This document shows, piece after piece, positions 35,430-45,944 of a stretch of 56,635 bases of DNA. The notes under the pieces are model-generated. The model ran no database searches. It was not told the origin of the DNA and saw only the letters and a program-made list of their open reading frames with translations. Numbering within the stretch: position 1 is the first letter of the stretch; each line of letters begins with the position of its first letter. The stretch lies in NCBI RefSeq assembly GCF_000275825.1, contig NZ_JH719941.1, positions 1-56,635 of the forward strand, given 5' to 3'. The DNA is from Saprospira grandis DSM 2844 (GTDB lineage: Bacteria; Bacteroidota; Bacteroidia; Chitinophagales; Saprospiraceae). Both the position numbers and the translations under genes were made by a program.

Positions 35430-35551
35430 GGCCTAGCGATGTGCAAGGGTGGCCGTCAGGCCAGACCGAGCCAGCGAAGCTGGCGAAGGGCCGAGCAGAC
35501 CTGCGAGCCCTGAAACGTAGCGCCGCAAGGCGAAGCCGCAGCGGAGGCCCC
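35430..35551 (-). repeat. GC-rich structured element, A type, opposite orientation
   Basis: Closing stem AGGCC/GGCCT; hairpins CCAGC-GAA-GCTGG, GGCC-GTCA-GGCC and a CGCCGCAAGGCGAAGCCGCAGCGG complex at hairpin 1. Here the AGGCC end, not the CCCC end, faces the downstream gene (purH). Confidence 0.85.
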
Positions 35552-35556
35552 AAACC

Positions 35557-36372
35557 TTAATTCGCTTGAATATGTTGCACAATATTTTTGAAAAACTTCA
35601 GGCCCCAGCCTTCATCGGAAAGTTGAGGATTTTGGCGTTTCATTTTGGGCCAATTGGGGTGATTATAGAAGCTTAAAAAAGCTTCTGGATGGGGCATTAG
35701 GCCGAACACCTGGCCTGTGGGGTCGCAAAGTCCGGCGCAAGAGAGTTCTGAGCCATTTGGATTGGCGGGATATTCTGTGGCTGAGTCGCCATTTTCTAGG
35801 CAATAGCTCAGGCAATTGAGCGCTTTTGTGCGGACAATCTGCTTGAGGGTTTCATCGCCAAAGAGGAGGCGGCCTTCTCCGTGGCGGACTGGCAGCGGGA
35901 TAATATTGATCCCCTTGAGGAATGGGCTTTCGGAATTGGGATTGACCTTACAGTAGACCCAGCGGTCCTCGTATTGGCTAGAGAGATTGGGCAAAAGGCT
36001 AGATTGTTGGGCAAAACTGAGGCGGGTATTGGGCAAAAGGCCTAGGCGCACCAACATTTGGAAGCCATTGCAAATGCCCATAATAAAATGGCCATTATTG
36101 AGGAAAATTTTGAGTTCATCGAGCAGGCTATTGCCGTTGGGGAGCTGCTTATATCGGATTTTATTGGCCATCACTTTGCCCGAGGCCAGATCATCTCCGA
36201 AAGAGAAGCCGCCGGGGAAGTGAATCAATTGATATTGGTGAATATTGTGGCCCTCTAGAAGGACCTCATTAAAGTGGTGGATATGAGCTTGGGCGCCTGC
36301 CAATTGGTAGGCGGCGGCGGTTTCTTCTTCGCAGTTAATCCCAAAGCCAGTTAGCACAAGGACTTGTACCAT
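35557..36372 (-). CDS. purQ: PurQ, glutaminase subunit of FGAM synthase
   Basis: 271 residues, a class I glutaminase. GICNGFQML holds the nucleophile (Cys101), HFPGGFSFGDDLASGK is the oxyanion region, and MPHPEA holds the catalytic His and Glu. It supplies ammonia to PurL. It is 32 bp after purL and shares its operon. It aligns with the C-terminal domain of large one-chain PurL, so here that domain is a separate protein. Confidence 0.92.
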   Translation of the reverse strand: MVQVLVLTGFGINCEEETAAAYQLAGAQAHIHHFNEVLLEGHNIHQYQLIHFPGGFSFGDDLASGKVMANKIRYKQLPNGNSLLDELKIFLNNGHFIMGICNGFQMLVRLGLLPNTRLSFAQQSSLLPNLSSQYEDRWVYCKVNPNSESPFLKGINIIPLPVRHGEGRLLFGDETLKQIVRTKALNCLSYCLENGDSATEYPANPNGSELSCAGLCDPTGQVFGLMPHPEAFLSFYNHPNWPKMKRQNPQLSDEGWGLKFFKNIVQHIQAN

Positions 36373-36404
36373 AATAAGTTATTTAGTAAAGGGAGGTCCA
36401 GAAA

Positions 36405-39400
36405 TTAGAGAGAAAGCGTTTGCGACCAGGCCATTTCCAACTGCTCATTGGAGAGTTGGACCAGCTCCTCTTGGCCGAGTTGGATAGTCAGCTGTTGGTC
36501 TTCGCTCACTTGGCCCAAGAAAAAGGCAGCATCGCCCATAATTTCTTCAAAAGCAGCTTGATTTTGGGGAGCGATAGAGACCAAAAAGCGAGAATTTGAC
36601 TCGGAAAACAGCAGTTGCCAGGCCGTCAAATCGCCCAATTGATCCAATTGAATATTGGCGCCCAAATCGCCACCGAAACAAGACTCGGCCAAGGCAACGG
36701 CCAGGCCGCCATCGGATAAATCGTGGCTAGAGGTGATCAATTTAGCTTCATTAGCCTGCATGACCTTGAGATAAAGAGCTTTGGCGGCTTCTTTTCGGAC
36801 CTTAGGAACATTGGCGCCCAACTCGCCAAATAGCTGATAAAACTCAGAGGCGCCCAATTCATTGTAAGTGGTACCGACTTGATAAATAAGATCGCCAGCA
36901 ACTTTAAAATCAGAGCTAATCGCTTGGCGAACATCCTTCATTTTGGCGGTAAAAGAATAGAGAATAGTGGGCGGGACCGAAATCTTTTGGCCCTCTGCCT
37001 TAAAGTCGTTTTTCATGCTATCCTTGCCTGAAGTGAGGGGGATATCGAAAAAGCTGGCCATATCATAAAGCGCTTGGCACATCTGCACCAATTTGGCGAG
37101 TTTGAGTTTGCCGTCTGGATTATGTTCGGGATGAAACTCCGAATCGGGCACACAAAAGTTATCGTTAATGGACCAGAAAACATCATCGTTTTCGGTCATA
37201 TTGGGTAGGCGACCGCCCACCGAAATAATTTGGCGGAGCGCCTCATCAAAGGCGCTGGCTGACATCTGATAGGCATCAATATCGCCATAGCGGGGAATAA
37301 TGCCATTAGAAACGGCCACCCCTTGATAATCAGAGAAATCAAAGCGAAGAACAGCCGCATCTTGAGGGGCTTTTCCCTTGGCGCCCATTAGCGGTTTGAG
37401 AATCGTTTTGCCTTTGACCTCATGGTCATATTGGCGGATAATACTTTCTCTAGAGCAGATATTTAGGCTACTCATAAGAGCTAAGAGTAGTTGATTATAA
37501 TCTAAGCTTTCGGGAAGCGCTGGCTCTTGGAGTTTTGGTTTTTCCCATTCGGCCCACATTTCTTTTTGGGGAACGCCTTCATGCAAAAACTGCATACTCA
37601 ATAAGGCAATTTGTTCCTCTTCGTAGCGAATATCTAGGTAGCCATCATTGGTGAAATAGCCAATATCAGAGAGCTCCACTTCATATTGTTGCGCAAGTTT
37701 TTCTAAAGCGGGCCATTTTTCTGTTTCCACGACCAAAGTCATGCGTTCTTGCGACTCCGAGACAAATATTTCCCAGGGGCGAAGTCCTGCATATTTTAGC
37801 GGTACTTTTTCCAATTGGACCAAAGCCCCGCCGCTAATTTCGGCCAATTCGCCTACCGAAGAAGAGAGTCCCCCTGCGCCATTATCCGTGCTACATTTGA
37901 TGAGTCCTTGAGCGGTAGCTACCCGCATAAAATCGTAAAGCATTTTTTGGGTGATAGGGCTACCAATTTGGACCGCAGACATAGGGGAATGCTCATCAAT
38001 CTCGATAGAAGAGAAGGTAGCGCCATGAATGCCATCTTTGCCCACTCTACCGCCGGCCATAATGATGCGATCATTCGCATCAATTGGTTTTTCCCAGCTA
38101 TTTTTGCCTAAATAATCATAGGGCATAATGCCTCCTGTACCACAATAGACCAAAGGTTTGCCGCTATAGCGTTCATCAAAGACGATTGAGCCGTTGACCG
38201 TGGGCACACCCGACTTATTTCCACCATCTTCGATCCCCGAAACCACCCCTTCCATGATTTGGCGGGGGTGCAATTGGCCCTTGAGTAGGGCTTTGCTGTA
38301 GTTGGGGGGGCCAAAACAAAGGACATTTGTATTAAAGAGCAGTTGAGCACCTCCCACTCCTGTTCCGAGTGGATCGCGATTGTTTCCCAAAATGCCTGTA
38401 ATTGCCCCACCATAAGGATCGAGGGCCGAAGGCGAGTTATGCGTTTCTACTTTCCAGACAAACAGATGTTTATCCGTAGCTTTAACCACTCCAGCATTAT
38501 CAGAAAACACCTTAACCAGCCAATCATTTCCTTTTTCGGCCAAAGAAGCGGCCACATTATCGGTAGCCCCTTTGATGAAGGTCTTAAAGAGCGAATGAAT
38601 CTCTTGTTCTTCGCCAGTTGCTAGGTTTTTATAGTGAATCAAGGCATTAAATTCCTTGTGTTTGCAGTGCTCGGACCAAGTTTGGGCCAGCACTTCTAGC
38701 TCGCAGTCAGTTGGTTGGGCGGGCAAGCCTTTGGTCGCTCTAAAGGTTTGGACCGCCTCACTGCCATAATAATCTCGAATGGCTTGCATTTCGGCTAAAT
38801 TGAGGGCCAAGACCATTTCCTTAGACAGTCGCAGCAGCTCTTCATCGCTCAAAGGGGCCAAATCAATCAGTTGACGCTCTTTATTGGCTTGTATCTGTAC
38901 TTTAGGAACATAAAAAGGGCGATCAAAACCACCTTCTAGGGCCTTGAAATAGCTAAAATGATGAATTAGTGGGTTGCCCAAAAGGCGCTGGGCCAAGGCC
39001 TTGAGCTCTTTGGCCGTCAACTCTTTTTCTATGAGGTAGATGGTTTGGCTAAAGATGCGCTGTTCTTCTGGCTCGAAGGGCAGATTGAAAAAATCGGCCC
39101 AGGCCATTTGGGCCGAGCGGCCCTCATCATCTGTAACGCCAGGCAATTGGGCAATGGCGACAGCCGAGGAAAAACCTGCGGGCCAGTTTAATTGATTGAT
39201 TTCAATTTGGTCCGTCAAAGGATCTTGAATACAAGCCTCGGCAAAGGCCAATAGCTGCTCCTCTTGGGCCTCTTCGGCCAAAGAAAAGAGCTGAACCAAA
39301 CGGATTTCGCCCGTTTTGAGGCCTAGCTGTCGATTGGCAGCTTGCACAATCTTCTGGCCCTGCCAATCGGCTAAATCGGGGCGCAGATAACGGAATATAT

Positions 39401-39416
39401 GTGGGTAGTTGCTCAT
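36405..39416 (-). CDS. purL: PurL, FGAM synthase (large form without glutaminase domain)
   Basis: 1003 residues from ATG 39416 (MSNYPHIF); the longer frame to 39455 overlaps the purM terminator. An N-terminal PurS-like part (1 to about 150), a linker, and two AIR-synthase-like ATP domains follow: KVETHNSPSALDPYGGAITG (about 330-350) and TSGKDSMKNDF (about 800-810). It makes FGAM from FGAR, ATP and ammonia from PurQ. Length falls between small PurL (about 740) and large PurL (about 1290), as expected for a large type that has lost its glutaminase domain. Confidence 0.94.
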   Translation of the reverse strand: MSNYPHIFRYLRPDLADWQGQKIVQAANRQLGLKTGEIRLVQLFSLAEEAQEEQLLAFAEACIQDPLTDQIEINQLNWPAGFSSAVAIAQLPGVTDDEGRSAQMAWADFFNLPFEPEEQRIFSQTIYLIEKELTAKELKALAQRLLGNPLIHHFSYFKALEGGFDRPFYVPKVQIQANKERQLIDLAPLSDEELLRLSKEMVLALNLAEMQAIRDYYGSEAVQTFRATKGLPAQPTDCELEVLAQTWSEHCKHKEFNALIHYKNLATGEEQEIHSLFKTFIKGATDNVAASLAEKGNDWLVKVFSDNAGVVKATDKHLFVWKVETHNSPSALDPYGGAITGILGNNRDPLGTGVGGAQLLFNTNVLCFGPPNYSKALLKGQLHPRQIMEGVVSGIEDGGNKSGVPTVNGSIVFDERYSGKPLVYCGTGGIMPYDYLGKNSWEKPIDANDRIIMAGGRVGKDGIHGATFSSIEIDEHSPMSAVQIGSPITQKMLYDFMRVATAQGLIKCSTDNGAGGLSSSVGELAEISGGALVQLEKVPLKYAGLRPWEIFVSESQERMTLVVETEKWPALEKLAQQYEVELSDIGYFTNDGYLDIRYEEEQIALLSMQFLHEGVPQKEMWAEWEKPKLQEPALPESLDYNQLLLALMSSLNICSRESIIRQYDHEVKGKTILKPLMGAKGKAPQDAAVLRFDFSDYQGVAVSNGIIPRYGDIDAYQMSASAFDEALRQIISVGGRLPNMTENDDVFWSINDNFCVPDSEFHPEHNPDGKLKLAKLVQMCQALYDMASFFDIPLTSGKDSMKNDFKAEGQKISVPPTILYSFTAKMKDVRQAISSDFKVAGDLIYQVGTTYNELGASEFYQLFGELGANVPKVRKEAAKALYLKVMQANEAKLITSSHDLSDGGLAVALAESCFGGDLGANIQLDQLGDLTAWQLLFSESNSRFLVSIAPQNQAAFEEIMGDAAFFLGQVSEDQQLTIQLGQEELVQLSNEQLEMAWSQTLSL

Positions 39417-39435
39417 TAAATTAGGTATCTGGTCC

Positions 39436-39470
39436 AAGAAAAAAAGACTGCCCAATTTGGGCAGTCTTTT
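39436..39470 (-). terminator. Intrinsic terminator after purM
   Basis: AAAAGACTGCCCA (39442-39454) and TGGGCAGTCTTTT (39458-39470), loop ATT, flanked by A- and T-runs in both directions. It separates purM from purL-purQ. Confidence 0.85.
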
Positions 39471-39476
39471 CTATGC

Positions 39477-40556
39477 TTAGAAATTGTAGTTCAATGTTTT
39501 TTCCTCCAAGACAAGCTGAATATTAGGAGTAGCCGTAATTTCTCCCGCTCGAACTAGCTGATAAGGAGTATCTTGGGCCAAGGCTAAAGCAGCATCTAAC
39601 TGCTCGGCTGGCAAAACAGCTAAAAAGGCATTTCCCATGTTCCAGTATAAGTAGGCGTCTTCTAAGGTAATTTCCCCTAAGCTCATGACTTTTTTCATCA
39701 TTGGCAAGGGCGCAAAGAGATTTTCTAGACGAGCCCCCTTATTTTTTCGCTTAAGCAAGCGCCTGAAGTTGTCGGCTATGCCGCCACCCGTAATATGGAC
39801 CAAACCGCTGGGCAAAATATCATGGCTTAACCATTTATTGATGAGCGGAGCACAAATTAAGGAGGGCGTCAAGAGTTTTTCGCCCCAACTGCAAGTTTCA
39901 TCATAGGGCGCATGCTGCCAATCTGGACCAAAGTTTTTTTCCATGATTCGCCTAATTAGCGAAAAGCCATTGCTTCTAAAGCCTTGGCTTTTCACCGCCA
40001 CAACAACTTGTCCCTCTTCTATTTGGCTGCCATCTATGGGCTGGGCCAATTGCGAGGGCAAATGCCCAATGGCCGTAGAACACCAGTTGAAGTGCATCCC
40101 CTCGCCATAACCCGAAATGCGATTGCCCAATTCGGCAATTTCGCCTCCCGTGATGCTCACTCCCGTAAATGCACAGGCCTCCGACAAGCCTTTCATTAGC
40201 TCGTTGATGACCTCCTGGTCCAAATGATCTACATCAATAATGTTGGATAAATTAGTGGGTTCAAAACCAGCTGTGGCCAAGTCATCGGCCACCATAGCCA
40301 ACAAATCAAAACCCAAAGTATCATATTTTTTGCTTCTTTCGGCCAACTCAATTTTGGTCCCAATTCCATCCGAAGCAATGCCAATTCGCTCTTGGCCAAA
40401 GAGTAGTAAGTTCGAAAATCCGCCTTCTAAATTGGGCGCCAAAGCCCCAGCCTTTCCTGCTCTTTGCACAAAGGTCTTTTTGGCCCAAGCATAGGCATCC
40501 TGAGAACAGGAATTGCCCAAATTGATATCCATTCCGCTAGCCGCTTTCTTTTCCAT
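39477..40556 (-). CDS. purM: PurM, AIR synthase
   Basis: 359 residues. ASDGIGTKIELA (about 61-72), DDLATAGFEP, TGGEIAELGNRISGYGEGMHF and HITGGGIADNFRR match PurM. It closes the imidazole ring of AIR with ATP. First gene of the minus-strand purine series and separately terminated, so it may have its own promoter downstream of the GC-rich element 57 bp upstream. Confidence 0.94.
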   Translation of the reverse strand: MEKKAASGMDINLGNSCSQDAYAWAKKTFVQRAGKAGALAPNLEGGFSNLLLFGQERIGIASDGIGTKIELAERSKKYDTLGFDLLAMVADDLATAGFEPTNLSNIIDVDHLDQEVINELMKGLSEACAFTGVSITGGEIAELGNRISGYGEGMHFNWCSTAIGHLPSQLAQPIDGSQIEEGQVVVAVKSQGFRSNGFSLIRRIMEKNFGPDWQHAPYDETCSWGEKLLTPSLICAPLINKWLSHDILPSGLVHITGGGIADNFRRLLKRKNKGARLENLFAPLPMMKKVMSLGEITLEDAYLYWNMGNAFLAVLPAEQLDAALALAQDTPYQLVRAGEITATPNIQLVLEEKTLNYNF

Positions 40557-40613
40557 ATTGCTTTTTCTTAAAGATTCAAAAATCTGGCTTTGGAAGAACT
40601 TTTTGTTTTTTTT

Positions 40614-40729
40614 GGGGCCTCCTGCCTGCGGCAGGCGCTACGTTTCAGGGCTCGCAAGTCTGCTCGGCCCTTCGCCGCTTTCAGCGGCTCGGTCTGGCCC
40701 TGCGGGCCACCCTTCCACATCGCTAGGCC
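40614..40729 (+). repeat. GC-rich structured element, A type, leader orientation
   Basis: Closing stem GGCCT/AGGCC; hairpins CTGCC-TGC-GGCAG, CCGCT-TTC-AGCGG and TGGCCC-TGC-GGGCCA. The CCCC end faces purM. Left part of a composite with the AT array and an inverted B element. Confidence 0.87.
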
Positions 40730-40777
40730 GCTCCTCTTTTAGACAAAGGTTTAGCAGTTTGCTTTGGCCCCCAAGCA

Positions 40778-40834
40778 TTAAAGATTCCGTTATTTCTTTA
40801 CATCTTTAATTCTTTATTTAACGGAATCTTTATT
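40778..40834. repeat. AT-rich palindromic repeat array
   Basis: AAAGATTCCGTTATTTCTTTA and TTCTTTATTTAACGGAATCTTTATT; outer halves AAAGATTCCGTTA/TAACGGAATCTTT form a long inverted repeat. Confidence 0.8.
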
Positions 40835-40939
40835 CCGTCAATTGGTCTAATTGTCCTCATCTCTATCCGCCCAAAGGGATCAATTTATAAGGCATCGCGA
40901 AGCGATACCATATTGCTGTGGGTTTTAACCCACAGTATC

Positions 40940-41068
40940 GGCTGAGGGATGGACAAGGGTGGCCCGCAGGGCCAGACCGAGCAAAAATGCGCAGCATTTT
41001 TTGCGAAGGGCCGAGCAGACCTGCGAGCCCTGAAACAGCCCGACCCGCCCGCAGGGCGGGGCAGCCCC
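40940..41068 (-). repeat. GC-rich structured element, B type
   Basis: Closing stem GGCTG/CAGCC; hairpin CCCGCCC-GCA-GGGCGGG; a core hairpin AAAAATGCGCAGCATTTTT unlike other copies. Preceded at 40902-40940 by the CGATAC/GTATCG hairpin with CTGTGGGT...ACCCACAG. The CCCC end points to guaB, 224 bp away. Confidence 0.8.
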
Positions 41069-42758
<1,690 letters not shown>

Positions 42759-42768
42759 AGATAAAACT

Positions 42769-44301
42769 ATGCAAAAAGAAGTCGTTCTGGTCCTTGATTT
42801 TGGGGCCCAATACAATCAACTCATTGCTCGAAGATTAAGAGAGGCCTCGGTGTATTCCGAAGTCGTTTCGGGCCAAATTACCGCCGAAGAGGTCAAGGCC
42901 AAAGGCGCCAAAGCTATTGTGCTTTCTGGTGGTCCTGCAGTTGTTTATGCAGAGGGCGCGCCCTCTATGGACCCCGCTATTTTAGATTTGGGCTTACCCA
43001 TTTTAGGCATTTGTTATGGAGCGCAGCTCTTGGTGCATTTGTCGGGAGGCAAAGTAGCGCCAGCCTTGGCTAGAGAGTATGGCAAAAAAGAGCTGCAAGT
43101 GCAGCCAACGGCTATTTTTAAGTCGGTTCCCGCTCAATCTGATTGCTGGATGAGCCATACTTATCAAGTGAGTGAATTGCCTGCGGGCTTTGAAGCCATT
43201 GCGAGCACTGATCATTGTTCCGTGGCGGCTTTTGCCCAAAAAGAAAAGCAAATTTATGGCTTCCAGTATCATCCAGAGGTCATGCATACGGCTTTTGGCC
43301 AGCAAATGCTCCACAACTTCCTCTATGAAGTGGTGGGCCTAAAAGGCGATTGGCAAACGGATAACTTTATTGAGGCCAGTTTGGCCGAAATCCGAGCAAA
43401 GATTGGCGATAAGAAAGTACTTTGTGCCTTATCGGGTGGTGTAGATTCTTCGGTAGCGGCCATGTTGGTCCATAAAGCAGTAGGCAAACAACTGACCTGC
43501 ATTTTTGTAGACAATGGTTTGCTTCGCAAAGATGAGGCAACAGAAGTCGAGCAGCTCTTTACGAAAGAGTTAGACCTACAACTCATCTGTGTAGATGCCA
43601 AAGAACGCTTTTTGAGTCAATTAGCGGGCATTAGCGACCCAGAAGAAAAGCGCAAGCGCATTGGCGAGACCTTTATCCGAGTGTTTGAAGATGAGGCCAA
43701 GAAAATCGGCGAAGTCGACTTTTTGGTCCAAGGAACGATTTATCCCGATGTGATTGAAAGCGGGGCGGGACATGCTGCCGTGATTAAATCTCACCATAAT
43801 GTGGGCGGCTTACCCGATGTTGTTGATTTTAAAGAGTTGATTGAGCCACTTCGCCTACTTTTTAAGGATGAGGTGCGGACCGTTGGAGCGGCTTTGGGCT
43901 TGCCCAGCTATTTGGTCAATAGACAACCTTTTCCTGGACCAGGTTTGGCCATTCGAGTAATTGGAGATATCACCGAGCCCAAATTGGCCATTTTGAGAGA
44001 GGCCGATTATATCTTCCGAAGCGAAATTGAAGCCGCCGATTTAGAGGAAGAGGTTTGGCAATACTTTGCCGTACTCACAGGCATCCGAACCGTAGGTGTT
44101 ATGGGCGATGAAAGAACCTATCATTATACTTTGGGCCTAAGAGCGGTCTCTAGTGTAGATGGCATGACAGCGGATTGGTCCAGATTGCCACTTCCCCTTT
44201 TGGCCAAAATCTCTAACCGCATTGTCAATGAGGTCGAGCAGGTCAATCGCATTGTTTATGATATTACTTCTAAACCACCTGCAACAATTGAGTGGGAATA
44301 A
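42769..44301 (+). CDS. guaA: GuaA, GMP synthase (glutamine-hydrolysing)
   Basis: 510 residues. The glutaminase domain has GICYGAQLL (Cys82) and [10 protein letters not shown]. The ATP pyrophosphatase P-loop is [14 protein letters not shown] (about 220-233), and the C-terminal dimerisation domain ends [14 protein letters not shown] and KPPATIEWE, as in the family. It converts XMP to GMP. It closes the guaBA operon at a strong terminator. Confidence 0.97.
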   Translation: MQKEVVLVLDFGAQYNQLIARRLREASVYSEVVSGQITAEEVKAKGAKAIVLSGGPAVVYAEGAPSMDPAILDLGLPILGICYGAQLLVHLSGGKVAPALAREYGKKELQVQPTAIFKSVPAQSDCWMSHTYQVSELPAGFEAIASTDHCSVAAFAQKEKQIYGFQYHPEVMHTAFGQQMLHNFLYEVVGLKGDWQTDNFIEASLAEIRAKIGDKKVLCALSGGVDSSVAAMLVHKAVGKQLTCIFVDNGLLRKDEATEVEQLFTKELDLQLICVDAKERFLSQLAGISDPEEKRKRIGETFIRVFEDEAKKIGEVDFLVQGTIYPDVIESGAGHAAVIKSHHNVGGLPDVVDFKELIEPLRLLFKDEVRTVGAALGLPSYLVNRQPFPGPGLAIRVIGDITEPKLAILREADYIFRSEIEAADLEEEVWQYFAVLTGIRTVGVMGDERTYHYTLGLRAVSSVDGMTADWSRLPLPLLAKISNRIVNEVEQVNRIVYDITSKPPATIEWE

Positions 44302-44306
44302 ATAGA

Positions 44307-44336
44307 AAAGGGCTGTGTATACAGCCCTTTATTTTA
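44307..44336 (+). terminator. Intrinsic terminator of guaBA
   Basis: AAAGGGCTGT (44307-44316), loop GTAT, ACAGCCCTTT (44321-44330), then ATTTTA. It is symmetric and may also stop the convergent gene. Confidence 0.85.
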
Positions 44337-44339
44337 TAT

Positions 44340-44843
44340 CTAGAACAACTTTCTAATGCAGCATAATTGGAGAACACCATTGTTTCCTCTACAAACAATG
44401 GCATATTGCTTAGGATCACTTTTGCGGCGTACAACAGAGCAATCTCCATTACATTCTATTGAACCTGCTTGTCCATCTGCCCAAGAACAAGTTTTGGTAG
44501 ATTGATTATCATCCCAGTAGCCAGCTTCCACCAATTTAGTTATAGTGGCTTCATCCGCAAATTCCCAGTCATCGGGTAGTCCTTCATCTGTAGTAGTAAC
44601 GACTTGAAATCCTTTGCTGGCTAAAGCTTCTCGCTCCTCGATAGATACTTCAACCCAATCGTCTGGTAATCCTTCATCTGTGGTGGTGACAACATGCAAG
44701 CCTTTCTGGGCCAAAGCTTCTCGCTCTTCTTCAGTTACAATTCTGTATTTAGCTGCATCTAGATCATTCGATTCAGAAGGTTGAATTTGTGCAAAAGCAG
44801 TATTTGCTAGCAAAACAACCATAAATAAAAATAAAGTTTTCAT
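44340..44843 (-). CDS. Secreted protein with two tandem repeats and Cys-rich tail
   Basis: 167 residues from ATG 44843. A signal peptide (MKTLFLFMVVLLANTAFA) with cleavage near residue 18 predicts export. Two adjacent repeats of about 31 residues follow, each with EEREALA-KG and VVTTTDEGLPDDW. The last 50 residues contain six cysteines (TCSW, ECNGDC, VCRG, LCC), suggesting a disulfide-rich domain. I do not recognise the family. It sits between guaA and pyrD on the opposite strand. Confidence 0.75.
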   Translation of the reverse strand: MKTLFLFMVVLLANTAFAQIQPSESNDLDAAKYRIVTEEEREALAQKGLHVVTTTDEGLPDDWVEVSIEEREALASKGFQVVTTTDEGLPDDWEFADEATITKLVEAGYWDDNQSTKTCSWADGQAGSIECNGDCSVVRRKSDPKQYAIVCRGNNGVLQLCCIRKLF

Positions 44844-44890
44844 AATTAAATATTGATTTGAGTTATTCAATTATCTAATTTAAAAAAAAA

Positions 44891-45835
44891 ATGCTACAAA
44901 CAAAAATAGCGAACATTAAATTAGCCAACTGTATATACAATGCTTCTGGTCCAGCCTGCAGCAGCTTAGAAGAGTTGCAAGCCCTTGGACAGTCTGCGGC
45001 GGGAGCTATTTTATCCAAAAGCGCCACCCTAGCGCCCAGAGCGGGAAATCCCGCTCCCCGCTATGTAGATACGCCCTGGGGCAGCATCAACTCTATGGGT
45101 TTGCCCAATAAGGGCCATGCCTATTATTTGGCGGCGGCCAAGGAATTGGCCAGTTTTCAAAAGCCTTATATCGTTTCGGTTTCGGGCATGAGTTTGGCCG
45201 ATAACCTCAAGATGATTGCGGCCATGCAAGAGGAGGAAAACATTGCGGCTATAGAGCTGAATTTGTCTTGTCCCAATTTGCCAGGCAAACCCCAAACGGC
45301 CTACGATTTTGAGCAAACCGAAAAAGTATTAGCGGCTGTTTTTGCCCAAAACAACAAGCCTTTGGGGGTCAAATTACCGCCCTATTTCGACCTGCTGCAT
45401 TTTGAGCAAATGGCCCAAATTCTCAATCAGTTTCCCTTGTCTTTTGTGAGCTGCATCAACAGCATTGGCAATGGCTTGCTCATTGATTGGGAAAAAGAAG
45501 AGACCTTAATTCGCCCCAAAGATGGCTTTGGCGGTTTGGGCGGCGATTATATCAAAGCCACCGCCTTGGCCAATGTCCGACAGTTTTATTTGCTCTTGCG
45601 GCCAGAGATTTCGGTGGTGGCCGTGGGCGGCATCAAATCGGGCCAAGATGCCTTTGAGCATATTTTATGTGGGGCCAAGGCCGTACAAATTGGCACGCAT
45701 CTGATGAAAACTGGTCCAAGTTGTTTTGCGCAAATTAGTGCCGAACTAACGGCCATTATGCAAGCCAAGGGCTATCAATCGATAGAAGATTTTCGAGGAA
45801 AATTGAAGACCGCTTGTCCCGTCCTGAAAAACTGA
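44891..45835 (+). CDS. pyrD: PyrD, dihydroorotate dehydrogenase (class 1A type)
   Basis: 314 residues, soluble FMN enzyme. The catalytic segment IELNLSCPNLPGKPQTAYDF carries Cys127, the active base of class 1A (fumarate-using) enzymes. LSKSAT binds FMN, and AVGGIKSGQDAFEHILCGAKAVQIGT closes the barrel. It catalyses the fourth step of UMP synthesis. The stop codon TGA (45833-45835) lies inside the left inverted repeat of the adjoining IS, so the C-terminus may have been set by insertion. Confidence 0.93.
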   Translation: MLQTKIANIKLANCIYNASGPACSSLEELQALGQSAAGAILSKSATLAPRAGNPAPRYVDTPWGSINSMGLPNKGHAYYLAAAKELASFQKPYIVSVSGMSLADNLKMIAAMQEEENIAAIELNLSCPNLPGKPQTAYDFEQTEKVLAAVFAQNNKPLGVKLPPYFDLLHFEQMAQILNQFPLSFVSCINSIGNGLLIDWEKEETLIRPKDGFGGLGGDYIKATALANVRQFYLLLRPEISVVAVGGIKSGQDAFEHILCGAKAVQIGTHLMKTGPSCFAQISAELTAIMQAKGYQSIEDFRGKLKTACPVLKN

Positions 45836-45944
45836 TACAGAATTTAAAGCAATAAAATTCTGATTAAATACGGGTAAAAAGTTATTCTGGAAGATTTTGA
45901 CCTCCTTCAAAAAGGTCAAAAAATCTTACGGAAATAACTTGTTG

